Positions 35,834-45,629 of a stretch of DNA of 64,000 nt are shown here, piece after piece. The stretch is from the NCBI RefSeq assembly GCF_001792775.2, contig NZ_MLGE02000002.1, positions 152,851 through 216,850 on the forward strand, given 5' to 3'. A program made the translations under genes and the position numbers. This DNA is from Staphylococcus pseudintermedius (lineage in GTDB: Bacteria > Bacillota > Bacilli > Staphylococcales > Staphylococcaceae). The notes below the pieces were generated by a model that searched no databases, was not told where the DNA came from, and saw only the letters and a program-made list of their open reading frames with translations. How positions within the stretch are numbered: position 1 is the first letter of the stretch; each line of letters opens with the position of its first letter.

Positions 35834-36280
35834 ATGCGCATTTTAATAGATGGCGATGCTTGTCCAGTCGTCGATTCCATCGTTAGAATCACGGCTGAGA
35901 CAGGCATTTTTGTATATTTATTTCGCACTTATAGTCATTTTACTGTTCATGATTTTCCTTCGCATGTAGAAGTCAAATATATCGATGGCGGACGTGATGC
36001 TGTTGATTTTATGTTACTCCAACATGCAAAAGCGAATGATATTGTTGTCACACAAGACTATGGGTTAGCCAGTTTAGTGTTAGAAAAAGTCAAACACGTC
36101 TTGCATCACAACGGTCACATTTATACATCCGAAAATATTGATCGTCTGCTTGCCCAACGATACTATCATCAACAAGCGCGTCGAAAAACAAAACGTCATC
36201 ATAAAGGGCCGCCTGCATTCGATCAAAAGCAACGACTCGATTTTGAAACATCTTTTCGCCACTGTATCCAATCTCCATAG
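35834..36280 (+). CDS. YaiI/YqxD (DUF188) family protein
   Basis: 148 residues of the PIN-like DUF188 family, with MRILIDGDACPVV at the N-terminus, VDFMLLQHAKANDIVVTQDYGLASL, and a basic RRKTKRHHKGPPAF tail. The acidic residues suggest a metal-dependent nuclease fold, but no activity is established. The ATG directly follows the stop of the coiled-coil gene, and AAGGA lies within that gene's end. Confidence 0.88.
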   Translation: MRILIDGDACPVVDSIVRITAETGIFVYLFRTYSHFTVHDFPSHVEVKYIDGGRDAVDFMLLQHAKANDIVVTQDYGLASLVLEKVKHVLHHNGHIYTSENIDRLLAQRYYHQQARRKTKRHHKGPPAFDQKQRLDFETSFRHCIQSP

Positions 36281-36377
36281 CTGTGCATGTGTCTTAACAT
36301 TTCTTGTTTTGCTACACATGCACTTCTTTTTGCTTTAAACTATAACTAAAAATTGATTTAAACAAGGAGCGATGAAA

Positions 36378-36947
36378 ATGATTCAACGTATAGCAGTTTA
36401 TTGTGGCGCAAGTAAAGGATTGGATGAGACCTATGTCAAAGAAGCCTATGCTTTAGGTCAATACTTTGCAGAACAAGGGATTGAGTTGGTTTTCGGTGCG
36501 GGATCTGTGGGCATTATGGGCGCAATACAGGACGGCGTATTAGATCATGGCGGTCATGCAATAGGTGTGATGCCTCGATTATTAGACGAGCGTGAAATTA
36601 CGAGCCAAAAAGTATCTGAGCTGATTTTAGTCGATTCCATGCATGAACGTAAACAAAAAATGGCAGACCTCGCCGATGCATTTGTCATTGCTCCAGGTGG
36701 TGCGGGTTCCCTTGAAGAATTTTTCGAAGTTTATAGTTGGGCACAAATTGGATTGCACCAAAAGCCTATCGGAATTTTTAATATTAAACAATTTTACAAA
36801 CCTCTAGAAGCATTGATTACACATATGATTCATGAGGGCTTTATTGATCAAAAGTATGAAAAGCTTGCAGGTGTGTATGAAACGCCTCAAACATTATTGG
36901 AAGGTCTTAAAAATGCCAAACCGATTTCAACACGTACATACGATTAA
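36378..36947 (+). CDS. LOG-family protein (TIGR00730 type)
   Basis: 189 residues of a Rossmann-like phosphoribohydrolase fold related to 'LONELY GUY' enzymes. They remove ribose-5-phosphate from N6-modified adenosine monophosphates. Signatures are CGASKG, FGAGSVGIMGAIQDG and the catalytic PGGAGSLEEFFE. The start is ATG 36378, 8 bases after AAGGAG; the ATG six bases earlier is too close. Its 3' flank holds repeat copy 2. Confidence 0.9.
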   Translation: MIQRIAVYCGASKGLDETYVKEAYALGQYFAEQGIELVFGAGSVGIMGAIQDGVLDHGGHAIGVMPRLLDEREITSQKVSELILVDSMHERKQKMADLADAFVIAPGGAGSLEEFFEVYSWAQIGLHQKPIGIFNIKQFYKPLEALITHMIHEGFIDQKYEKLAGVYETPQTLLEGLKNAKPISTRTYD

Positions 36948-36986
36948 GTATGGCTGCTTTTTGTATATACCACAGCAAAATTACAA

Positions 36987-37409
36987 GGGAATGAGACACA
37001 AAAATTTTTGATGCGATTGATACAGAATTCTTGTTTAACTTACCCTTTACCTATAATTTGTAGTTTTGATTGCCTTCATAGCTTCGCGTTTCCTAGGGGC
37101 TGGTCCTACAACTCACTAACGCTTGATTAAACTGTTACATTTGTTAATCGTTAGTGGATATTGGGAGTAGTACAGAAATCTCATGTACAACAAAGATGTC
37201 GTCGTACTGTCCCCCGCAAGGCTGACTCGACTTCTCAAAAGCATGCGCCTTGAGAAGTCAGACAGCTCCTACGATAAACAGTAACCACTATTAAAGTAAA
37301 GAAGTAGTTGCGAGCAGTATGCATGCATTCCCTCAGGCGTCTCAGCCATCTAGTCAATTTGATATCAATTACAGCGAAACTGAGGGCAAGTATATGAAAT
37401 CAAGAAAAC
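36987..37409 (+). repeat. Structured intergenic repeat, copy 2
   Basis: A 423-base element starting GGGAATGAGACAC and ending GGGCAAGTATATGAAA, in the same direction as the LOG gene 40 bases upstream. It matches copy 1 in reverse orientation. Hairpins: CACTAACG/CGTTAGTG (37114-37121 with 37149-37156) extended by ATTAA/TTAAT, GTAC/GTAC around the TCGTCGTACTG block, and GACTTCTCAA/TTGAGAAGTC (37229-37238 with 37250-37259). The first stem has a different sequence from its counterpart in copy 1 but pairs as well. Confidence 0.85.
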
Positions 37410-37642
37410 AATAGCATCCATTTTTTGTATTCCATTCACCCTCATTTTCCGACTATTTTAAAAACATTAATGAATCATCAACCTCTGAATAGATTGAGCT
37501 TAATATTTTCTATGTAGCCCTTTGCACGCGCTCTATTTTTATGTTACCTCTCGCCTTTCATTCCGACTGCACCTCGATTTAATCTGTTGCTTCTATACAC
37601 GTACCATCGCGTATTTTTACTTCTAATTTCTTGAAAAAACAT
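37410..37642. other. Gene-free stretch after repeat copy 2
   Basis: AT-rich sequence with no gene, promoter or hairpin that I can support. Confidence 0.35.
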
Positions 37643-37665
37643 AAAAAAGAGGCCGCCTCAGCCTC
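37643..37665 (-). terminator. Terminator after the RimJ-type acetyltransferase
   Basis: On the minus strand GAGGC-TGAGGCG-GCCTC followed by TTTTTTAT, about 90 bases past the stop codon. Confidence 0.7.
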
Positions 37666-37757
37666 ACAACTTTTAATATGCAATTCAATTTATATTATTG
37701 ACTTCTTTGCACAGCAGCTGTTTCACTTCATACTGGGCATCATTAAAAGTAATGCAC

Positions 37758-38306
37758 TTATACTTCCTTCAACTGCTTTCTATAACGCACTTGTGGCCTC
37801 AACACATGATGTTCACTCAAACCCGGCTTGTCGAAATCATCATAATGTGTCATGCCAATCTTTTCCATCACACGAATCGATGCATGGTTCACTTTGGCTG
37901 CCATCGCGTACACTTCACTTATGCCGCGTTCAGCTACATAATCGAGTACCGCTTCTGCCCCTTCTGTCGCAATCCCATTATCCCAAACTTCAGGAGACAG
38001 TCGCCAACCGATTTCATAAAATGGGAGCTCTTCAAAAGGATAATCTACAGTTTGTGGAATATAATTCACACCTATAAACCCTATCCACTCTTTCGTTGCC
38101 TTTAACTCTACAGCAAACAATCCAATCTGATGATGCTTTAAATAAGATTTCATCGCTTCAAAATCCAATGCTGTTTTTTGATAACTTAATAAACTCGGAA
38201 AAAACTGGCGCACTTGGCGATTTGCGTTCAATTGTTGAAATGGTTGCAAATCTTCATCTTGCCAGTCTCTCAATTTCAATCGATTTGTCTCTATATAAAC
38301 TGTCAT
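37758..38306 (-). CDS. GNAT acetyltransferase, RimJ/RimL type
   Basis: 182 residues. It starts MTVYIETNRLKLRDWQDEDLQPF, typical of RimJ/RimL-like N-acetyltransferases, with the acetyl-CoA region WDNGIATEGAEAVLDY and NHASIRVMEKIGM near the C-terminus. The substrate is unknown. The ATG at 38306 follows GGGGGAT by 6 bases; an extension to 38336 lacks a site. Confidence 0.85.
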   Translation of the reverse strand: MTVYIETNRLKLRDWQDEDLQPFQQLNANRQVRQFFPSLLSYQKTALDFEAMKSYLKHHQIGLFAVELKATKEWIGFIGVNYIPQTVDYPFEELPFYEIGWRLSPEVWDNGIATEGAEAVLDYVAERGISEVYAMAAKVNHASIRVMEKIGMTHYDDFDKPGLSEHHVLRPQVRYRKQLKEV

Positions 38307-38336
38307 TGTGCATCCCCCATTTAACCGTGTATCCAA

Positions 38337-38436
38337 AGAAAGAAGCGGGTCAGAAATCGCATATATGCCTTGTGATTTCAGCTTCCCGCCTCAGTTATGC
38401 ATTTGATTTCTGAAATTTTTACTGGGCGCTTCTTCA
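38337..38436. other. Long imperfect hairpin
   Basis: AGAAGCG..GGTCAGAAATC near 38340-38360 pairs with GATTTCTGA..CGCTTCTT near 38402-38434, with further inner pairing. It stands between two minus-strand genes and could be a terminator or a small mobile repeat. No flanking duplication was checked. Confidence 0.4.
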
Positions 38437-38515
38437 GTCAACATCTTTCACCTTTATTAAACTTCTTGATCAGATGTAACCTGCGCCTTCAGTTGTCGAT
38501 GCGATATTGATGTCA

Positions 38516-38815
38516 TTACGCTCTAGAAATATAGCTCAACAGTTGAATCGTGATAGGTACCTCTTTTAATCGTTCTGGATTTTGTCCTTTTTGTGTTGTA
38601 AATACAGCATCCACAAAATCATTTTTATGGTTCAAACGATATGTCGCCGTATACGTTTCCCAGTCATGATCAAAATTAGGTTTCAATGCGATAGAACGTT
38701 GCAATTCACCTGTGGAATCAATAATGGCATATCCTGTAATATTCTCAAGTTCGCGTCCAAGTTCAACAAGTGAAATATCGCGCCCTTCTAATAATCTAAA
38801 TTCTTTTTCGTACAT
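38516..38815 (-). CDS. Uncharacterised soluble protein
   Basis: 99 residues, no membrane segment or signal peptide, with mixed alpha/beta character (YAIIDSTGELQRSIALKPNFDHDWETYTATYRLNHKN). An AGAGGG site precedes the ATG at 38815. I do not recognise a family. Confidence 0.6.
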   Translation of the reverse strand: MYEKEFRLLEGRDISLVELGRELENITGYAIIDSTGELQRSIALKPNFDHDWETYTATYRLNHKNDFVDAVFTTQKGQNPERLKEVPITIQLLSYISRA

Positions 38816-38937
38816 ACGATAACCCTCTTTTCTCTCCGTAATATATGTGTTTTTATTACCCTGTCCCTCTCAACATCAAACGCAATTCATTGTGGGTTGG
38901 GTCAATAGTGCAAAATATCAAATTGACATTAAATGAA

Positions 38938-39273
38938 TCACTCAAATGAGCTTTTCTCTTGCGTATCAGACGTTTCTTTTGATTTTTCTGTTGATGTAGC
39001 ATCTTTTTTAGATTCTGTTGGTTTCTTGTTGTTCTTGCTACTCGTTTTCTTCTTATCTTCTGAAGTTTTCGCTTTATCAATAGAATGTTCAAGATCTTTA
39101 ATTTGACTATCTAATTTTTCACTTTGATCTTTTAACTTTTTATTTTCTTCTTTTAATTCTTTTTGTTCGTCTTCTAACGATTTAATTTCATTTTGTAGTT
39201 TTTCTTTTTCACTATTGCCACACCCTGATAACAATACGACCGTCCCCATAAGTGCGATAAGTTGTTTCTTCAT
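38938..39273 (-). CDS. Putative lipoprotein with coiled coil
   Basis: 111 residues. The signal peptide ends in the lipobox LLSGC (Cys at about residue 18). A strong heptad-like region follows (about 22-70: EKEKLQNEIKSLEDEQKELKEENKKL and on), then a Lys/Ser/Thr-rich tail. It should be anchored to the outer face of the membrane. No function is evident. Confidence 0.75.
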   Translation of the reverse strand: MKKQLIALMGTVVLLSGCGNSEKEKLQNEIKSLEDEQKELKEENKKLKDQSEKLDSQIKDLEHSIDKAKTSEDKKKTSSKNNKKPTESKKDATSTEKSKETSDTQEKSSFE

Positions 39274-39342
39274 TGTTATTTCTCTCCATTTAGAATGACT
39301 TACACTTTATTTTATCATGGTTTAAACAGATTCGCATAATGC

Positions 39343-39798
39343 TTATGATTCTTCTAATGATTTTGACATAATATATTTATCCACACGGTATCCTAACGCT
39401 TCATTCAGTTCCACCATTGCTTGATTGGATTGTTGTACTGTACCGATGATTTGACGTGCACCTTGTGATTTGGCCCACTTTTCAATCTGTTGTTTCAGTT
39501 CAGTCGCGTACCCTTGTTGTCGATATTCAGGGTCAACATATAATGATTCAATGGTCACTTGCGCATTTGCCGGTTCATAATGTGCCCATGCATAAGCCTT
39601 CATATGTTCCTCTCTGTCTGTCACGATGCCTAGCCAGTCTCCAGCATAACGCAACCGATGTGCAATCATTTCTTCATAAAGTGCGATTTCTATTTGTGTG
39701 CCTTGCGTTCGTATTAAAGTATCTGATTGTAACAGTTTGACATGCTCCGTTGCTACACGATGAATATAGTCGCTATCTTCATATGTAAGTAAAATCAT
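39343..39798 (-). CDS. GNAT-family acetyltransferase
   Basis: 151 residues. The acetyl-CoA binding segment reads VTIESLYVDPEYRQQGYATELKQQIEKWA (motif A with R/Q-x-x-G-x-A). A C-terminal NEALGYRVDKYIMSK is usual for GNAT proteins. The substrate is unknown. It is divergent from the DUF1129 gene. Confidence 0.85.
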   Translation of the reverse strand: MILLTYEDSDYIHRVATEHVKLLQSDTLIRTQGTQIEIALYEEMIAHRLRYAGDWLGIVTDREEHMKAYAWAHYEPANAQVTIESLYVDPEYRQQGYATELKQQIEKWAKSQGARQIIGTVQQSNQAMVELNEALGYRVDKYIMSKSLEES

Positions 39799-39896
39799 GA
39801 CTCTCTCCTTTCATATTTTAGGATTGATTTATCTCATGAATATCGTCATAATAAGTACAGTTCACTATGATTGAAATTAGAGGAGGTGCTTGACCG

Positions 39897-40580
39897 ATGA
39901 AAACGACGAATGAACTGATGAAAGAAAATAATGTTAAATCGTTACGGCTGAACAATACGGATCGTCAAATCTTTGAAAGTTACATGACCTATGTTCGAGC
40001 GGATATGCGTGTCAATGCACATGACTCCGAAAAAGTGCTACAGCGTATTTTAGACCATTTACTCAAAGCGGAAAATAAAGGCTTGCATGCGATGGAATTT
40101 TTTGATCATCACCCTAAAAAACACGCCATTCAAACGATTAAAGAGATGCCTAACCATACGTTTAAGAATATTTGTCATTATATTTTACAACATATCGTCT
40201 TTTTGTTGGGCGTATTCTGCTTCTTAAAAGGGTTTTTAGGATTTTTCATTAATGATACACGCGTCTTTTTATACACTTTTCCGCTCACTTTTGTTGCGGG
40301 AATTTTCGTTACTTTTTTATTCATTTGGTCTTGTTTTAAGATGATACAACTTCAAGCTTTTGACTATTCACGTCTCGCTTGGTTAGTCGGCTATGTCGTA
40401 TTGATAGCCCTTATTTTATTAATTTTTATTATTTTCTTTTTTCCACAAAACTTTTTACAATTCGGCCCGTATATCCATATTAGTAATTGGGCATTTATTA
40501 TCGCATCGTTTATTATCGTTCCACTGGGCATGTTGAAATATAAAAATGACGATCACGCAAAAAGTGCATCTTGGCGATAG
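39897..40580 (+). CDS. DUF1129 membrane protein
   Basis: 227 residues: a soluble N-terminal part of about 95 residues (TTNELMKENNVKSLRLNNTDRQIFESYMTYVRAD), then four membrane segments. This is the pattern of DUF1129. Function unknown. AGGAGGTG is upstream of the ATG. Confidence 0.8.
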   Translation: MKTTNELMKENNVKSLRLNNTDRQIFESYMTYVRADMRVNAHDSEKVLQRILDHLLKAENKGLHAMEFFDHHPKKHAIQTIKEMPNHTFKNICHYILQHIVFLLGVFCFLKGFLGFFINDTRVFLYTFPLTFVAGIFVTFLFIWSCFKMIQLQAFDYSRLAWLVGYVVLIALILLIFIIFFFPQNFLQFGPYIHISNWAFIIASFIIVPLGMLKYKNDDHAKSASWR

Positions 40581-40603
40581 ATTTCAACTTGCTGCATCCA
40601 TTA

Positions 40604-40655
40604 AAAAAGTCAGGTTGATGAATGGCGTAATTTACCATTTATTCACCTGACTATT
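40604..40655. terminator. Bidirectional terminator
   Basis: AGTCAGGTTGATGAATGG pairs with CCATTTATTCACCTGACT (mismatches inside), with A and T runs on either side. It lies between convergent genes. Confidence 0.8.
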
Positions 40656-40664
40656 TTTATTATT

Positions 40665-41156
40665 TTAATTAATCAATAACGCATCAATGAAGAACCAAAC
40701 AATCATGACAAACATGAGTATCGCTTGCATGACGGCGCTAGAGAAAAATGCGACAAGTGACCCAAAACTTGCTTTGGCTGCTTGTGCGAAATTTTTAGAC
40801 TGCACCATTTCAACAATAATAACAGCGATAAATGGCACAATGATCACACCGAATGGCGGCAACACAAACGCACCGACGAGCACACCGATTAAAGCGGCCC
40901 ACTCCCCTTTTTTCGTGCCTCCAAATCGATTCACAAAATAGCGGTTGAGCCATAAGTCAGATACGAAAATAAATATCGTGAGTACAATCATTGCAGTCCA
41001 AAAAACCCATGATAACGTGGCACCATTAATGCCAAATTGATAAATCAAAAATCCCACCCACAATACGGGAATAGCTGGAATCACCGGCTTGATTAAACCG
41101 ATAAATGCCAATACGAATGCGGCTAAAATAAGCACCCAAAAAATCACGTCTGACAT
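40665..41156 (-). CDS. DUF456 membrane protein
   Basis: 163 residues with glycine-rich membrane segments, FGGTKKGEWAALIGVLVGAFVLPPFGVIIVPFIAVIIVE being the family's core. Function unknown. It lies 21 bases after the MFS gene and may be co-transcribed. Confidence 0.85.
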   Translation of the reverse strand: MSDVIFWVLILAAFVLAFIGLIKPVIPAIPVLWVGFLIYQFGINGATLSWVFWTAMIVLTIFIFVSDLWLNRYFVNRFGGTKKGEWAALIGVLVGAFVLPPFGVIIVPFIAVIIVEMVQSKNFAQAAKASFGSLVAFFSSAVMQAILMFVMIVWFFIDALLIN

Positions 41157-41177
41157 TATTATACGTCAACTCCTTAT

Positions 41178-42383
41178 TTACACAGTTTGAACAGTTTTTC
41201 TACTTTTCTTAGTAAATAAAATTAACACAAAACCACATGCCAATGATAGCGCAGAAACATAAAAGACATTGCCTAAACCGACCCACTGACTCATCGCACC
41301 ACCTAATAAATTCCCTAACAATTGACCGATAACCATTGCATTCGCGAACAAAGTCGACGCATAGCCTGGATATTGCGGTAAAACATCTTGGAAATAACTA
41401 ATACCGATGCCAAGTAATACCGCTAAAAATGCCGCGAGTAACACTTGACCAACAAGCATCATGTGGATACTTTCAAATATTCCGATACTACCGAAAAACA
41501 AACTACCACAAACTGCCGCAATCGCTAATAGCGTTCGTGTTTCTACTTTACTAGCAACCATACCTAAAATGATCATAAACGGCACTTCTAAACCGGCACA
41601 CAAACTCGCAAGATGACCGACATATTTTTCTTCTTCATGTAAGTATTGCGTCACAAATAAAGGCATATTGAGCGTGTACATCCACTGGCCAATGTGTAAC
41701 AGTACGAAAGCAATGAACGGCACAATTAAATAGCGATGTTTCAACATAGAAGGTGCATCTTGTTCTGTCATTATACTGTCACGCACAGGCTTTTTCGCTT
41801 TGATGTCCTTAAAAAAGAACACTTGTAGGAGTAGAGTCGTCAAAATAATGGCGACTGTTCCACCAAACAGACCACTGTAGCCCCACGACTGATTTAAAAT
41901 ATTACCAACTAGTGGGCCGAATAAAAAGCCGAACGAAAACATAGAACGTAATACAGAATTGGCAAAAACCGCGCGACTACTCGATGTAGATTGATTAATA
42001 GATTCCCTTGCAGAAGCATAAAGTTGGGGCATAGCCGGAGCGAATAACCCTTGAAAAATGGCATACAAAATAATAAATAGTACAACCGAATGTACAAAAA
42101 ATGGCAATGTAAAACTAATAGCGCCCATGAATAAACCTACAATAATAATCACTTTCCGATTGATTGCATGCGTATCCGAAAAACGCGCGACAATACTATT
42201 CATCGTAAATTGAGAGATTGCCGCTAATGCCAATAACAACCCAAATTGATTGGTCGTCATCCCCAATTGGTTCGTTGCAAATAGAACAAAAAATGGGACT
42301 GTAATCGCAATGCCCATCCCAATTAGCATCATATTCACAATAAATAACTTATAATTTTTAATCGTTAACAATTCACGAAACAT
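41178..42383 (-). CDS. MFS transporter, sugar-efflux (SetA-like) type
   Basis: 401 residues with 12 hydrophobic segments and the MFS pattern ARFSDTHAINRK after the second segment. Its layout resembles SetA-type sugar efflux proteins. The substrate is not shown. A LysR regulator stands just upstream in the same direction (79 bases), which may control it. Confidence 0.8.
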   Translation of the reverse strand: MFRELLTIKNYKLFIVNMMLIGMGIAITVPFFVLFATNQLGMTTNQFGLLLALAAISQFTMNSIVARFSDTHAINRKVIIIVGLFMGAISFTLPFFVHSVVLFIILYAIFQGLFAPAMPQLYASARESINQSTSSSRAVFANSVLRSMFSFGFLFGPLVGNILNQSWGYSGLFGGTVAIILTTLLLQVFFFKDIKAKKPVRDSIMTEQDAPSMLKHRYLIVPFIAFVLLHIGQWMYTLNMPLFVTQYLHEEEKYVGHLASLCAGLEVPFMIILGMVASKVETRTLLAIAAVCGSLFFGSIGIFESIHMMLVGQVLLAAFLAVLLGIGISYFQDVLPQYPGYASTLFANAMVIGQLLGNLLGGAMSQWVGLGNVFYVSALSLACGFVLILFTKKSRKTVQTV

Positions 42384-42462
42384 GTATGTTCTCCCTTATA
42401 TACTTAAAATTAATATTGAATCGCATGGTGTTGTGCTCTCTTTTGCTCTCCATCACATGTCT

Positions 42463-43332
42463 TTATTCGATATCTTCAATGTGTAAATACGTCTTAAACA
42501 CATTAATAAATGAACTGACTTGAGGTAACTGTACCATACTCATGTCATAACTTAAATACGTAGAACGGACTAAAGATTGTTCTTCTACGTCCACTTTTAA
42601 CATTGCAAACTGAGAGGTGTCTAAGTCTTTTACCATAATTTCCGGTAAAATCGTCACTCCGACGCCGCTTAACAACAACGCTTTACATGTCGCGACCTGA
42701 TCCACCTTAATGCGCGCATGATAATCTTGGGACATATGTTGTTGATACCATGTTTTAATTTGATTAATATAGACGGGGTCTGCTTGAAACTCAATAAAAG
42801 GTAGCTTATGTAATTCAGTTTCTTTATTTTTAGGATAGATGAAATAATGTTGATCATCCATCAAATGATCGTTGTGCATATTTAACAACTGATTCCCTCT
42901 CACGATCATAATATGGTAATCATTATGGTTCGCTTTAATATGTTCACTAGAGCCGACTTGTAATTGAATTTCAACATTTGGAAACTCCGCAGTGTAGCGA
43001 TTCAATACTTCTGGTAATACCGTTTGACCGACTAAAGAGGAACAACCAATCGATAGTGTCCCATTAATTGCACCGACATGCGCCTTAATCTTATCTTGAA
43101 ATAGACGCTCTTGTTTCAGCATCGATTTCGCATGCGCAATGACCATCGCACCTTCCGTCGTCGTAATCAGCTGTTTTTTCGTACGGATAAAAATGTCGAC
43201 ACCAAAATGACGTTCAATGGATTTCAAACGTTGGGTCACAGCAGGTTGTGAAATATAAAGACGTTCAGCCGCTTTTCTCAGTGTGCGTGTTTCATCTAAA
43301 GTAATTAATAACCGATAATCATCAATTTTCAT
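42463..43332 (-). CDS. LysR-family transcriptional regulator
   Basis: 289 residues: an N-terminal winged helix (about 1-60, LRKAAERLYISQPAVTQRLKSIERHFGVDIF) and a periplasmic-binding-like effector domain (about 88-289, starting NGTLSIGCSS). The target is probably the adjacent MFS gene or another locus; unlike many LysR genes it is not divergent from its neighbour. Confidence 0.92.
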   Translation of the reverse strand: MKIDDYRLLITLDETRTLRKAAERLYISQPAVTQRLKSIERHFGVDIFIRTKKQLITTTEGAMVIAHAKSMLKQERLFQDKIKAHVGAINGTLSIGCSSLVGQTVLPEVLNRYTAEFPNVEIQLQVGSSEHIKANHNDYHIMIVRGNQLLNMHNDHLMDDQHYFIYPKNKETELHKLPFIEFQADPVYINQIKTWYQQHMSQDYHARIKVDQVATCKALLLSGVGVTILPEIMVKDLDTSQFAMLKVDVEEQSLVRSTYLSYDMSMVQLPQVSSFINVFKTYLHIEDIE

Positions 43333-43420
43333 CGTACAGCCTCCTCAAAAATAAAAGAAACACTAGACAAGATATTTGTCCAGTGTGCAGAAATCCTTTC
43401 ACAGCACACAGTGGTGGTTG

Positions 43421-44017
43421 CTACGGTGTGTGAAAACCATCTCCATTTGATGTTTCAAACTGTTTGTACTTTTCTTGCTTTTGGTATTTGCGATTAATTT
43501 TGTGATAACAATACATCGCCTTCTTTTGAATACTCTCAAAATCCTCATCAATTTGAATCATTAATTGATGCGCAATCACATAAGCTTCATGATATTGTTT
43601 TCGCGTAATTTGATTCGATTTCAATGCACGCTCTAAGTCTTCTTGGTCTACAAGTTCATATTGGCCATCTGGTAAAGCAAGCACATCTAAACATAAATCG
43701 ATTGTACGTGCCCTGCCTTTTTGTATAATATTTTTTAAATTAATATCAAAATAGTATTGTAAAGGTTGACCTTTGTCATCGAACATTACTGTCATGCTGT
43801 AACGCTTTTTCTCTGGCAGGATTTGTAGCCATTGATAGCCATCGTCAGCTACTACCATTCGTTGATTTACAACAGTCACCTCTAAAGGATCTCTCACCTT
43901 TTTGATTGAAATTAAACCTATTATGCCTTTAAATTTATTATTATTGACTTTAACTTCGATATAATCATGGTCTAAGAGGCGACGCCAGTGACGTTTGTCA
44001 ATATATTTCACTTTCAC
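43421..44017 (-). CDS. DUF402-family protein
   Basis: 198 residues of the DUF402 (FomD/Ntdp-like) fold, with the metal- and phosphate-binding region MTVMFDDKGQPLQYYFDINLKN and LDLCLDV-like RTIDLCLDVLALPDG. Some relatives hydrolyse nucleoside tri- and diphosphates. The start is uncertain: GTG 44017 (VKVKYIDKRHW) follows GGGAG by 9 bases, while ATG 44041 and 44077 extend it with no better site. Confidence 0.78.
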   Translation of the reverse strand: MKVKYIDKRHWRRLLDHDYIEVKVNNNKFKGIIGLISIKKVRDPLEVTVVNQRMVVADDGYQWLQILPEKKRYSMTVMFDDKGQPLQYYFDINLKNIIQKGRARTIDLCLDVLALPDGQYELVDQEDLERALKSNQITRKQYHEAYVIAHQLMIQIDEDFESIQKKAMYCYHKINRKYQKQEKYKQFETSNGDGFHTP

Positions 44018-44289
44018 AGCCACCAACTCCCTTTTTTTCATTATATATAAATCGAAGTAGGATGTCACTTGTTGCAACTAGCCAATCATATAAAATTCAT
44101 AGCGAATCCAATCAAAAACATGATAAACACGCACTCAATCACCCTATTTTTTACTAAGACGATATACACGTTTTGATGCATGAGATTCAAAATCAACATC
44201 GTACAGTTGCGTCAAATCCTTGGAAAAGCATAACTTGATTCAAGTAACCTTTAAGTTTCGTTTACCCCTTCACTATCAATGGTGACAAC

Positions 44290-44326
44290 AAAAAAGACCG
44301 ACAAGACATCACATCTCATCAGCCTT
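44290..44326 (-). terminator. Probable terminator of the cupin gene
   Basis: On the minus strand an imperfect hairpin (GGCTGATGAGATG region against GTCTTGTCGGTC, with G-U pairs) ends in CTTTTTTG, 13 bases after the stop codon. Confidence 0.5.
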
Positions 44327-44339
44327 TCAAACCGATCGA

Positions 44340-44819
44340 TTAATCGACCGAAACCTTCGCATATTTACGAATGATTTCCTCATGTTCCGGATACCATGCT
44401 AACAATTCCGCTTGTGTAAACAACTCAAAATGTTCAAATTGAAATGCAGGTTGCACCATACAACCGACAACCGCAAAGGCATTTTCACGTTCAATAGATG
44501 ACGCAAATATTGTCCCTTTTGGCACAACATATTGCAATACATCCCCCTCCGCGACATTCGGACCTAATTGCACGGCACGATACGTATGATCTGGAAAAAT
44601 CATATGAATCGTCAACGTCTCACCCGCATGGTAATACCAAATCTCATCCGCATCAATACGATGAAAATGGGAAATATTCTTATCCTCTAACAGAAAATAA
44701 ATGCTAGAGTAATGCGGTCTTTCATTTGTCGTATCCGGACTTAAAATCGTTTGACGATAATAGCCTCCTTCTGGATGAGGGGTTAATTCTAAATGGCGCA
44801 CCCAATCTTGTGCTTCCAT
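44340..44819 (-). CDS. DUF985 cupin-domain protein
   Basis: 159 residues of the cupin_5/DUF985 family: LELTPHPEGGYYRQTI, SIYFLLEDKNISHFHRIDADEIWYYHAGE with candidate metal ligands, and a C-terminal LVGCMVQPAFQFEHFEL-like stretch. Function unknown. It lies 18 bases after the YebC gene. Confidence 0.88.
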   Translation of the reverse strand: MEAQDWVRHLELTPHPEGGYYRQTILSPDTTNERPHYSSIYFLLEDKNISHFHRIDADEIWYYHAGETLTIHMIFPDHTYRAVQLGPNVAEGDVLQYVVPKGTIFASSIERENAFAVVGCMVQPAFQFEHFELFTQAELLAWYPEHEEIIRKYAKVSVD

Positions 44820-44837
44820 GGCATTGACCTCCAGTAA

Positions 44838-45554
44838 CTATGCAAGTTCTACATTATGATAAACGTGTTGAACGTCTTCTAATTCTTCTAATACATCGAT
44901 TAATTTCTCAAATGTTTCTTGATCTTCTGCTGAAAGTTGAACTTCCGATTGTGGTAACATTTCAAGTTCAGCGACTTCAAATGATGTCACACCTAGTTGT
45001 GCTAACGCTTTTTGGACAGTCGCAAATTGATCAGGCTCTGCGTATACAATCGTTAAACCACCTTCTTCAATGACGTCACGGACATCAATATCATTTTCCA
45101 TTAAAGCTTCAAGTACAGTATCTGCATCAAAGCCTTCAAATGCAAATGTCGCTGTATGGTCGAACATATAAGCCACTGAACCAGATACACCCATATTTCC
45201 GCCGTTTTTACCGAAAGCTGCTCTCACGTCAGAGGCTGTACGATTGACATTGTTCGTTAAGGCATCCACAATCACCATCGAACCACTCGGACCGAAACCT
45301 TCATAGCGAAGTGCATCGAAGTCTTCCTCGCCGCCACCTTTTGCTTTTTCAATCGCTCTATCAATAATATGGTTGGGTACAGAATAAGTTTTTGCGCGTT
45401 CAAGGACAAATTTTAATTGTTGGTTTGATTCAGGATCGGGTTCACCTGATTTCGCCGCCACGTAAATTTCTTTACCAAATTTAGCGTAAATGCGACTTGT
45501 ATTTTTATCTTTTTGCGCTTTCTTTTCTTTAATATTATTCCATTTACGTCCCAT
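44838..45554 (-). CDS. YebC/PmpR-family transcriptional regulator
   Basis: 238 residues in three alpha/beta domains: [20 protein letters not shown] at the N-terminus, [23 protein letters not shown] and [17 protein letters not shown] in the middle. Members act in transcription or in translation of difficult proline stretches; the role is unsettled. The start is ATG 45554, which matches the conserved N-terminus; ATG 45563 would add three residues. It is the shorter-motif (YeeN-like) type found in staphylococci. Confidence 0.92.
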   Translation of the reverse strand: MGRKWNNIKEKKAQKDKNTSRIYAKFGKEIYVAAKSGEPDPESNQQLKFVLERAKTYSVPNHIIDRAIEKAKGGGEEDFDALRYEGFGPSGSMVIVDALTNNVNRTASDVRAAFGKNGGNMGVSGSVAYMFDHTATFAFEGFDADTVLEALMENDIDVRDVIEEGGLTIVYAEPDQFATVQKALAQLGVTSFEVAELEMLPQSEVQLSAEDQETFEKLIDVLEELEDVQHVYHNVELA

Positions 45555-45629
45555 GACTTCCATCTCGCTTTCAAATACTTTTTTGAGTACCCTTTATTAT
45601 ACATGTAAAATTTAGACTATGGCAACATT

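Noticed and set aside
37631..38105. Overlapping plus-strand frames of 135-148 codons
   Set aside because: They are antisense to the RimJ-type acetyltransferase and its terminator; no ribosome sites.
38856..39092. Minus-strand 78-codon frame overlapping the lipoprotein
   Set aside because: It is an out-of-frame shadow of the A/G-rich lipoprotein gene.
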